This document shows, in pieces, positions 7,588-12,432 of a DNA stretch of 12,432 nt (positions within the stretch are counted from its first letter, which is position 1; every line of letters starts with the position of its first letter). This DNA comes from RPQJ01 sp031404015 (GTDB lineage: Bacteria; Pseudomonadota; Gammaproteobacteria; Steroidobacterales; Steroidobacteraceae). The notes below the pieces were generated by a model. That model was not told where the DNA came from, ran no database searches, and saw nothing but the letters and a program-made list of their open reading frames with translations. The stretch is taken from NCBI GenBank assembly GCA_031404015.1, contig JANNGT010000365.1, positions 1 through 12,432 on the forward strand, in the 5' to 3' direction. The position numbers and the translations under genes are program-made.

Positions 7588-8837
7588 CGGTCGATTTCTC
7601 CGAACACGATGTCGAGGGTGCCGATCACCGCGACCACGTCGGCCAGCATGTGGCCGGTGGTCATTTCCTCGAGCGCCGCGAGGTGCGGGAACCCCGGCGC
7701 GCGGCATTTGAGCCGGTAAGGCTTGTTGGCGCCGTCGGAGATCAGGTAGATGCCGAACTCCCCTTTAGGCGCCTCGACCGCGCCGTAGGATTCGCCAGCC
7801 GGCACGCAGTAGCCTTCGGTGAACAGCTTGAAGTGGTGAATGAGCGATTCCATGTCGCCCTTCATCTCCTCGCGACGCGGCGGCACGACCTTGTGGTCGT
7901 CGATCATCACCGGCCCGGGATTCTTCTTCAGCCAGTCGACACACTGCTTGATGATTCGATTCGACTGGCGCAGTTCTTCGACCCGCACCAGGTAGCGGTC
8001 ATAGCAATCGCCATTGACGCCGACCGGGATGTCGAAATCCATGCGGTCATAGACCTCGTAAGGTTGCTTCATGCGCAGGTCCCAGGCAATGCCGGATCCG
8101 CGCAGCACCGGCCCGGTGAAGCCGAGGTTGAGCGCTCGCTCGGGCGTCACGACGCCGATGTTGACCGTGCGCTGCTTCCAGATGCGGTTGTCGGTGAGCA
8201 GCGTTTCGTACTCGTCGACCGCCGCCGGGAACCGCGCCGTGAAATCCTCGATGAAGTCGAGCAGCGTGCCGGAGCGCGCCTCGTTCAGACGGTTGATTTC
8301 CTTCGCACCGCGGAAGCGCGACGGCTGGTACTTGGGCAGCGTGTCGGGCAGGTCGCGGTAGACGCCGCCCGGCCGGTAGTAGGTCGCGTGCATGCGCGTG
8401 CCCGAGACAGCCTCGTAGCAGTCCATCAGGTCTTCGCGCTCCCGGAAGCAGTACAGGAACATCGTCATCGCGCCGATGTCGAGGCCGTGCGCGCCGAGCC
8501 ACATCAGGTGGTTCAGGATGCGCGTGATCTCGTCGAACATGACGCGGATGTACTGCGCGCGCTCCGGCACCTGCACGCCGAGCAGCTTCTCGATAGCCAT
8601 GCAGTACGCATGCTCGTTGCACATCATCGAGACGTAGTCGAGCCGGTCCATGTAGCCGATCGACTGGTTGTAGGGCTTGCTCTCGGCAAGCTTCTCGGTC
8701 GCGCGATGCAGCAGGCCGATGTGCGGGTCGGCCTTCTGCACGACTTCGCCGTCCATCTCGAGCACCAGGCGCAGCACGCCGTGCGCCGCAGGATGCTGCG
8801 GGCCGAAATTCATCGTATAGCTGCGGATCTCAGCCAT
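7584..8837 (-). CDS. nuoD: NADH-quinone oxidoreductase subunit D (49 kDa homologue)
   Basis: Core connecting-module subunit that, with NuoB and NuoH, forms the quinone-reduction site; it descends from the large subunit of [NiFe] hydrogenases. It has 417 residues from the ATG at 8837 (MAEIRSYTMNFGPQHPAAHG). The 49-kDa signature LHRATEKLAESK is at about 43-54 and the quinone-site tyrosine is probably Tyr68 in RLDYVSMM. The C-terminus ends DIVFGEIDR, as usual. The start overlaps the end of nuoC by 8 bp; another in-frame ATG at 8849 lies deeper in nuoC and would add MARK, which homologues lack. Unlike E. coli, nuoC and nuoD are separate genes. Confidence 0.98.
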   Translation of the reverse strand: MAEIRSYTMNFGPQHPAAHGVLRLVLEMDGEVVQKADPHIGLLHRATEKLAESKPYNQSIGYMDRLDYVSMMCNEHAYCMAIEKLLGVQVPERAQYIRVMFDEITRILNHLMWLGAHGLDIGAMTMFLYCFREREDLMDCYEAVSGTRMHATYYRPGGVYRDLPDTLPKYQPSRFRGAKEINRLNEARSGTLLDFIEDFTARFPAAVDEYETLLTDNRIWKQRTVNIGVVTPERALNLGFTGPVLRGSGIAWDLRMKQPYEVYDRMDFDIPVGVNGDCYDRYLVRVEELRQSNRIIKQCVDWLKKNPGPVMIDDHKVVPPRREEMKGDMESLIHHFKLFTEGYCVPAGESYGAVEAPKGEFGIYLISDGANKPYRLKCRAPGFPHLAALEEMTTGHMLADVVAVIGTLDIVFGEIDR

Positions 8838-9582
8838 CTTTCGGGCCATGCTGCGGCCTGTCCTTGAGCGCGGCTTCGTAGCGGTTGTCGTCGCGGATGA
8901 CGCGCGGCACCAGCGTGCGGGGCTCGATGCTGACGGGCTCGTACACCACGCGTCCTTTCGACGGGTCGTAGCGCACTTCGACGTTGCCGCTCAGCGGGAA
9001 ATCCTTGCGGAACGGATGGCCGATGAAGCCATAGTCGGTGAGCAGACGGCGCAGGTCGGGGTGGCCACGAAAGAGGATGCCGAACAGGTCGAAGGCCTCG
9101 CGCTCGAACCAGTCGGCCGCCTTCCAGATGCCGATCACCGAATCGATCATCGGCGGCTCACCAGGCTCGCAGAACACGCGTAGCCGCAGGCGCCGGTTGT
9201 GCTGCACGCTGAGCAGGTGGTAGACCACCGCGAATCTTCGCTCCTCACCTCTCCCATCTTGATGGGAGAGGTCGGACGAAGTCCGGGAGAGGGCCGCAGC
9301 ATCGTCCCTTGCTGCGCGCATGGCGCCGCGACTGAAGCCACGGAATGTCGCGGTTTCTGTGTTCCATTCGTCGAGCCCGTAGAGCGAGTAATCGACGCCG
9401 CACAGGTCGACGAGCTGTTCGAAGCTCCACCCGGCGTCGTCGCGCAAGGCCTGGCACACCGCGAGAATGCTGCCAGGCATGACTTCGAACGTGAGTTCGC
9501 CGCAACGCGATTCGACGCGCGCTACCTGCTCGACGAAGCGGGCCGAGATGGTCTCGGCGAGTTGTACCAACGCCTGGTTCAT
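8830..9582 (-). CDS. nuoC: NADH-quinone oxidoreductase subunit C with in-frame palindromic repeat
   Basis: Connecting-module subunit (30 kDa homologue) that packs against NuoD and NuoI in the hydrophilic arm. It has 250 residues from the ATG at 9582 (MNQALVQLAE), 19 bp after the nuoB stop, with an AGG 4-5 nt upstream. An upstream ATG at 9612 lies inside nuoB and gives an atypical N-terminus. The 30-kDa signature is intact: EREAFDLFGILFRGHPDLRR at about 160-179, then GHPFRKDFPLSGNVEVRYD. Oddity: residues about 97-114 (ALSRTSSDLSHQDGRGEE) are encoded by a palindromic repeat at 9244-9294, between FRGFSRG and RFAVVYHLLS, two conserved blocks. The frame is preserved, so the protein is probably functional, with an extended polar surface loop. 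Confidence 0.96.
   Translation of the reverse strand: MNQALVQLAETISARFVEQVARVESRCGELTFEVMPGSILAVCQALRDDAGWSFEQLVDLCGVDYSLYGLDEWNTETATFRGFSRGAMRAARDDAAALSRTSSDLSHQDGRGEERRFAVVYHLLSVQHNRRLRLRVFCEPGEPPMIDSVIGIWKAADWFEREAFDLFGILFRGHPDLRRLLTDYGFIGHPFRKDFPLSGNVEVRYDPSKGRVVYEPVSIEPRTLVPRVIRDDNRYEAALKDRPQHGPKDG
9244..9294. repeat. Palindromic repeat element inside nuoC, translated in frame
   Basis: Two hairpins lie side by side. The first has perfect 11-bp arms CCTCTCCCATC (9248-9258) and GATGGGAGAGG (9261-9271) with a 2-nt loop. The second is CGGAC-GAA-GTCCG (9273-9285). A second copy of GGGAGAGG at 9285-9292 could compete for the single CCTCTCCC arm, so two alternative folds exist. Another minus-strand frame reads SPGLRPTSPIKMGEV, a shadow peptide I recall from interspersed palindromic repeats in several proteobacteria; that recollection needs a search. 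Exact ends are uncertain because only one copy is in the window. The nuoC frame crosses it without a stop. Confidence 0.8.
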
Positions 9583-9601
9583 GCAACCTGCTCGAACGTG
9601 C

Positions 9602-10093
9602 TCAGCGCGCAATCGTCTGCGTGCGGTGGATTTTTTTCTGCAGCTGGATAAGGCCGTAAATCAGTGTCTCGGCGGCCGGCGGACAGCCCGGCACGTACAC
9701 GTCGACTGGCACGATCCGATCGCAGCCGCGAACCACGGAATATGAATAGTGGTAGTAGCCGCCGCCATTGGCGCACGACCCCATCGAGACGACCCAGCGC
9801 GGCTCGGGCATCTGGTCATACACCTTACGCAGCGCCGGGGCCATCTTGTTCACGAGGGTGCCCGCGACGATCATCACGTCCGACTGGCGCGGGCTCGGGC
9901 GGAACACGATGCCGAAGCGGTCGAGGTCGTAACGGGCCGCGCCTGCATGCATCATTTCGACGGCGCAACAGGCGAGGCCGAATGTCATCGGCCACATCGA
10001 GCCGGTGCGCGCCCAGTTCATGAGCGCGTCGACCGACGTCGTGAATACGCCACGGTCGGGCGCGTCCGTGCTGCTGGGTGCGTCTAATCCCAT
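9602..10093 (-). CDS. nuoB: NADH-quinone oxidoreductase subunit B
   Basis: Connecting-module subunit carrying the terminal [4Fe-4S] cluster N2, which reduces quinone at the interface with NuoD and NuoH. It has 163 residues from the ATG at 10093 (MGLDAPSSTD). N2 ligands are the tandem Cys42-Cys43 in LACCAVEMM, Cys107 in SMGSCANGGGYYHYSYSV and Cys137 in DVYVPGCPP. SPRQSDVMIVAGT (about 67-79) and KMAPALRKVYDQMPEPRWV are typical. The start overlaps the end of nuoA by 10 bp; an ATG 21 nt further upstream (MEERRAR) is also in frame but less family-like. The short C-terminus, ending soon after the CPP block, is normal for many proteobacteria. Confidence 0.97.
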   Translation of the reverse strand: MGLDAPSSTDAPDRGVFTTSVDALMNWARTGSMWPMTFGLACCAVEMMHAGAARYDLDRFGIVFRPSPRQSDVMIVAGTLVNKMAPALRKVYDQMPEPRWVVSMGSCANGGGYYHYSYSVVRGCDRIVPVDVYVPGCPPAAETLIYGLIQLQKKIHRTQTIAR

Positions 10094-10440
10094 TCGAGCG
10101 CGCCTTTCTTCCATTCGTAGATGAAACCGACCACGAGGATCAGCAGGAAGACGCCCATCGCCGCCAGCGCGACAATGCCAACGGAGTCGAGCGCGACGGC
10201 CCACGGGAACAGGAACGCGATCTCGAGATCGAACACGATGAACAGGATGGCCACGAGGTAGTAGCGCACGTCGAATTTCATGCGCGAATCTTCGAACGCT
10301 TCGAAGCCGCACTCATACGGCGACAGCTTGGCCGCGTCTGGGCGGTGCGGCGCGAACAGGTAGCCGAGCACCAGCAGGAGGACGCCGAGAGCGCCTGCGA
10401 CTGCGAGAAAAATCAGGATCGGCAGGTATTCGGCGAGCAT
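10084..10440 (-). CDS. nuoA: NADH-quinone oxidoreductase subunit A
   Basis: Small membrane subunit (ND3-like) of complex I with 118 residues and three predicted helices near 5-28, 60-82 and 88-108. The long first loop contains SPYECGFEAF (40-49), including the conserved ND3-type Cys44, and is followed by FDVRYYLVAILFIVFDLEIA. It is the first gene of the nuo operon. The ATG at 10440 gives MLAEYLPILIFL, the usual family N-terminus, and no other start codon is available in frame just upstream. There is no convincing Shine-Dalgarno sequence before it, so initiation may be weak or aided by other means. Its end overlaps nuoB by 10 bp. Confidence 0.97.
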   Translation of the reverse strand: MLAEYLPILIFLAVAGALGVLLLVLGYLFAPHRPDAAKLSPYECGFEAFEDSRMKFDVRYYLVAILFIVFDLEIAFLFPWAVALDSVGIVALAAMGVFLLILVVGFIYEWKKGALEWD

Positions 10441-10479
10441 CTCGAGGGAAGATCTCGAAGTGGTTGCGACTAGCCCGCA

Positions 10480-10488
10480 ATTCTAACA
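10480..10488 (-). promoter_or_regulatory. Probable extended -10 promoter of the nuo operon
   Basis: On the minus strand TGTTAGAAT fits the extended -10 form TGnTATAAT with one mismatch in the hexamer. It lies 39 bp upstream of nuoA and 32 bp beyond the terminator of the preceding transcript, where an operon promoter is required. The -35 region is poor (best hexamer TTACTG at 18 bp), which an extended -10 can compensate. The predicted transcript start, near 10473, leaves a leader of about 32 nt. Inferred from sequence only. Confidence 0.55.
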
Positions 10489-10520
10489 GGACCGATTGCA
10501 GCGCAGTAAGAGCGCCAACG

Positions 10521-10543
10521 AAAAAGGCGAGCTGGTGCTCGCC
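10521..10543 (-). terminator. Intrinsic terminator after secG-tRNA-Leu
   Basis: On the minus strand a perfect 7-bp GC-rich stem, GGCGAGC-ACCA-GCTCGCC, is directly followed by TTTTT. It begins 16 nt beyond the CCA end of the tRNA. It should end the tpiA/secG/tRNA transcript and insulate the nuo operon. The plus strand lacks a following T-run, so it acts in one direction. Confidence 0.9.
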
Positions 10544-10559
10544 TCGTGCTTGTACAACC

Positions 10560-10644
10560 TGGTGCGGATGGAGAGACTCGAACTCTCACGCCTTACGGCA
10601 CTACCCCCTCAAGATAGCGTGTCTACCAATTCCACCACATCCGC
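10560..10644 (-). tRNA. tRNA-Leu (anticodon GAG)
   Basis: The 85-nt minus-strand sequence begins GCGGATGTGGTGGAATTGG and ends CATCCGCACCA with an encoded CCA (10560-10562). The acceptor stem pairs GCGGATG with CATCCGC. The D loop contains GGTAGACA. The anticodon stem CTATC/GGTAG encloses the loop TTGAGGG, giving anticodon GAG, which reads CUC and CUU leucine codons. The long class II variable arm (GCC-GTAA-GGC) is typical of tRNA-Leu. The T arm is GAGAG-TTCGAGT-CTCTC. It lies 24 bp after secG without an obvious promoter, so it is probably cotranscribed and processed out. The secG/tRNA-Leu pairing is common in Gammaproteobacteria. Confidence 0.97.
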
Positions 10645-10668
10645 ATCGTCGATCGATTCTTCGTTGAA

Positions 10669-11121
10669 TTAATTGCCGGCTGGCGTTGCGGCGGGCGGTG
10701 CCTGCAGCTCGGCTGGCGCCGCAGGGCCAGGCGCCGATGCCGGTGCAGACGTCGTTGTCGCCGGGGCGGCCGGTTGGGGTGCGGGCAGGGACGGCAGCGA
10801 CGGCAGCGCGGTCGGGTCCGTGGCCGGCGCGGGCGCCGGTGCTGCCTGCTTGACCGTATCCACTACGCTGGTAGGTGCCTTCTGCTGGCTGAACAGGTAC
10901 GTCAAACCCAGGCTGGTGAGGAAGAACAGAGTGGCCATCACTGCCGTCGTCCGCGACAGGAAATTGGCCGAGCCGCGCGCGCCGAACACAGTCCCGGATG
11001 CACCCGCACCAAAACCGGCGCCGGCGTCCGCGCCCTTGCCGCGCTGTAGCAACACGATGGCTATGATTGCCACCGCGAGCAGCACGTGAAAAACGACAGC
11101 GAGGGTCTGCAGCCAATTCAT
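10669..11121 (-). CDS. secG: Preprotein translocase subunit SecG with long Ala/Pro-rich tail
   Basis: Auxiliary subunit of the SecYEG inner-membrane translocon that aids SecA-driven protein export. It has 150 residues. Two membrane helices lie at about 4-25 and 57-77, joined by the conserved loop LLQRGKGADAGAGFGAG...FGARGSANFLSR (about 24-56). The core is complete by about residue 78; the rest (about 81-150) is a low-complexity tail rich in Ala, Pro, Ser and Thr (for example ALPSLPSLPAPQPAAP), longer than in E. coli SecG (about 110 residues in total). The start ATG at 11121 has TAAGG about 10 nt upstream. It follows tpiA by 41 bp and precedes tRNA-Leu by 24 bp, so it is probably in the tpiA transcript. 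Confidence 0.95.
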   Translation of the reverse strand: MNWLQTLAVVFHVLLAVAIIAIVLLQRGKGADAGAGFGAGASGTVFGARGSANFLSRTTAVMATLFFLTSLGLTYLFSQQKAPTSVVDTVKQAAPAPAPATDPTALPSLPSLPAPQPAAPATTTSAPASAPGPAAPAELQAPPAATPAGN

Positions 11122-11162
11122 CGCAAAGAAACCTTATGCATTCTGGCGACGACGCTGCGCCG

Positions 11163-11915
11163 TCAACCTGCGCCAGCGCAGATCCGCGCGAATTCGTCCG
11201 CCTTGAGCGACGCCCCGCCGACGAGTCCGCCGTCGATATCGGGCATCGCGAACAGTTCCCGGGCGTTGGAAGCCTTGACGCTGCCGCCGTACAGGAGCCT
11301 GACCGATCCGCCTATCGTATCATCCCGGTCGGCCACCATGGCACGAATCATCGCGTGGACGGCCTGGGCCTGATCCGGCGTGGCGGTGCGCCCGGTGCCA
11401 ATCGCCCAGATCGGCTCGTAGGCAATGACGGCCCGGGCCAGGGACTGTACCCCGCTCACCGCAAGCACCGCTTCCAGCTGTCGTGCAACCACGGCCGTCG
11501 TCTGGTCTGCTTCCCGCTCCTCGAGCGTCTCGCCCACGCACAGCACGGGCACCAGCCCCTGCGACTGGGCTGCCACGAACTTGCGCGCAACCAGCGTGTC
11601 GTTTTCCCCGAACAGCTGTCGGCGTTCGGAATGACCGACCAGGACATGGCTGCAACCGACGTCTTTCAGCATGGCGGCCGAGACTTCGCCCGTGAAGGCG
11701 CCCTGCGCCTCGGCGCAAACCGACTGGGCCCCCAGTGCCACGCCCGAGTCCTTCAGCAAGCGGCCCGTTTCCATGAGGTAAGGGAACGGCGGGCAGACCA
11801 GGATCTCGGCGTTCTTGCCTGGCTGCAGCAGATCCAGCAGCGCGCTGACAAGGTTCGCGTTTTCGACCCGCGACCCGTGCATTTTCCAGTTGCCTGCAAC
11901 GAGCGGCTGACGCAT
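11163..11915 (-). CDS. tpiA: Triose-phosphate isomerase
   Basis: Cytosolic enzyme of glycolysis and gluconeogenesis that interconverts dihydroxyacetone phosphate and glyceraldehyde-3-phosphate. It has 250 residues, the standard length. Catalytic residues are visible: Asn9 and Lys11 in AGNWKMHG, His95 in VLVGHSERRQLFGE, and Glu167 in AYEPIWAIGTGRTAT, the last including flexible loop 6. Phosphate-binding glycines are in LLYGGSVK (about 207-214) and LVGGASLK (about 231-238). The ATG at 11915 is preceded by GAGGA at about 10 nt. The gene has its own probable promoter at 11980-12008 and is followed by secG 41 bp downstream, likely in the same transcript. Confidence 0.98.
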   Translation of the reverse strand: MRQPLVAGNWKMHGSRVENANLVSALLDLLQPGKNAEILVCPPFPYLMETGRLLKDSGVALGAQSVCAEAQGAFTGEVSAAMLKDVGCSHVLVGHSERRQLFGENDTLVARKFVAAQSQGLVPVLCVGETLEEREADQTTAVVARQLEAVLAVSGVQSLARAVIAYEPIWAIGTGRTATPDQAQAVHAMIRAMVADRDDTIGGSVRLLYGGSVKASNARELFAMPDIDGGLVGGASLKADEFARICAGAG

Positions 11916-11945
11916 GGCTGATCTTTCCTCAAGAACGTAGCGGTA

Positions 11946-11963
11946 CCGGCCCGAAGGGGCCGG
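11946..11963. other. GC-rich hairpin in the tpiA leader / after glmM
   Basis: A perfect 7-bp stem, CCGGCCC-GAAG-GGGCCGG, lies between the probable tpiA promoter and its ribosome site. No T-run follows on either strand, so it is not a normal intrinsic terminator. On the minus strand it would form a stable hairpin in the 5' leader, about 30 nt ahead of the tpiA start. It could stabilise that mRNA or mark the 3' end of a glmM transcript; the sequence alone does not decide. Confidence 0.5.
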
Positions 11964-11979
11964 CCGCGAGAGGCGCGCG

Positions 11980-12008
11980 ATCTTAGCGGGGGGTCCGGGT
12001 TAATGCAA
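11980..12008 (-). promoter_or_regulatory. Probable sigma70 promoter for tpiA-secG-tRNA-Leu
   Basis: The minus strand has TTGCAT (12003-12008), an exact 17-bp spacer and TAAGAT (11980-11985), each hexamer matching consensus at four of six positions. It lies in the 114-bp gap between glmM and tpiA, 22 bp after the glmM stop, and would start transcription near 11973. This is a prediction from sequence; readthrough from glmM is also possible. Confidence 0.5.
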
Positions 12009-12029
12009 TTCGGGTCGCGCGCAGGCCGG

Positions 12030-12432
12030 TCAGATGGCGGTGCGCACCACAGCGGCAAGCGCGTTGGCCTGCTGCGACGCGACGGCCTCGTCCCGCGCCT
12101 CGATCATCACGCGGATCACGGGTTCCGTGCCCGACGCTCGTAGCACGACGCGCCCGGTTGCACCGAGCGCGGCTTCGACGCGTTTCACCGCAGCCTGGAT
12201 CACCGGCGACTGCGCGGGATCGATGCGCTCCTTGACGCGCACATTGATCATCACCTGCGGAAACTTCGGCATGGCTGCGACCAGTTCCGCGAGCGGACGG
12301 CCCGTGCGCTTCATGACGGCCAGCACCTCGAGCGCACTGATCAGGCCGTCGCCCGTCGTGGTGCGGTCGAGACACAGCAGGTGTCCCGACGTCTCCCCGC
12401 CCAACACACCGCCATGTTCCCTGAGCATCGCC
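12030..12432 (-). CDS. glmM: Phosphoglucosamine mutase, C-terminal part only
   Basis: Converts glucosamine-6-phosphate to glucosamine-1-phosphate, the precursor of UDP-GlcNAc for peptidoglycan and lipopolysaccharide. Only the last 134 complete codons lie in the window; the 5' part runs off the right edge, and an ATG at 12428 is internal, not the start. Family motifs seen are GGETSGH (sugar-binding loop), LDRTTTGDGLISALEVLAVM, and the phosphate-binding RASGTEPVIRVMIEA in domain 4. GETSGH together with TTTGDG points to GlmM rather than other phosphohexomutases such as ManB/AlgC. A glmM-tpiA-secG arrangement supports this. Confidence 0.94.
   Translation of the reverse strand, partial: AMLREHGGVLGGETSGHLLCLDRTTTGDGLISALEVLAVMKRTGRPLAELVAAMPKFPQVMINVRVKERIDPAQSPVIQAAVKRVEAALGATGRVVLRASGTEPVIRVMIEARDEAVASQQANALAAVVRTAI

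Noticed and set aside
9147..9341. A 64-codon frame across the nuoC repeat containing SPGLRPTSPIKMGEV
   Set aside because: It is the other-frame reading of the palindromic repeat inside nuoC, not a gene; useful only as a marker of the repeat family.
9583..9612. Upstream ATG start for nuoC giving MRAEHVRAGC
   Set aside because: It begins inside nuoB and yields an atypical N-terminus; the ATG at 9582 has a nearby AGG and fits the family.
10560..10644. tRNA-Leu 3' end as a prophage or island attachment site
   Set aside because: No integrase, direct repeat of the tRNA end or foreign cargo is seen; housekeeping genes lie on both sides.
1..12432. CRISPR array, insertion sequence, defence or biosynthetic cluster
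   Set aside because: No regularly spaced repeats, transposase, nuclease or unknown gene set is present; every substantial interval is explained by conserved housekeeping genes.

Overview
The window is a housekeeping stretch of a GC-rich proteobacterial chromosome. All recognised genes lie on the minus strand, so transcription runs from high to low coordinates. In that order the layout is: the 3' part of glmM, tpiA, secG, a tRNA-Leu(GAG), then nuoA-B-C-D-E-F-G-H-I-J-K and the first 357 codons of nuoL, cut by the left edge. The order glmM/tpiA/secG/tRNA-Leu/nuo, with separate nuoC and nuoD, is one I associate with Gammaproteobacteria of the Xanthomonadales and related high-GC lineages. That placement is inference, not a sequence match.

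Right part (about 10500-12432). GlmM makes glucosamine-1-phosphate for cell-wall precursors and TpiA is triose-phosphate isomerase. SecG is a small subunit of the SecYEG translocon with an unusually long Ala/Pro-rich tail. A good sigma70-like promoter (TTGCAT-N17-TAAGAT) sits between glmM and tpiA. The secG-tRNA-Leu transcript ends at a textbook intrinsic terminator at 10521-10543.

Left part (1-10490). The nuo operon starts at a probable extended -10 promoter (TGTTAGAAT) just past that terminator. Its genes are packed very tightly: 3-19 bp gaps, or overlaps of 4, 8 and 10 bp with several ATGA stop/start couplings. Together they encode NADH:quinone oxidoreductase (complex I). NuoE/F/G form the NADH-oxidising module, NuoB/C/D/I the iron-sulfur and quinone-binding connecting module, and NuoA/H/J/K/L the membrane proton-pumping arm. 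nuoM and nuoN are expected beyond the left edge. All visible Fe-S ligands and the key membrane acidic residues are present; NuoG lacks three of the four ligands of the optional N7 cluster.

The one non-ordinary element is a compact palindromic repeat at about 9244-9294 inside nuoC. It is read through in frame and adds roughly 18 hydrophilic residues at a point where NuoC length appears to vary. It looks like an interspersed palindromic repeat that has become part of an essential-type protein. I found no CRISPR array, insertion sequence, defence system or unknown gene cluster. There is no stretch over 300 bp without a gene.
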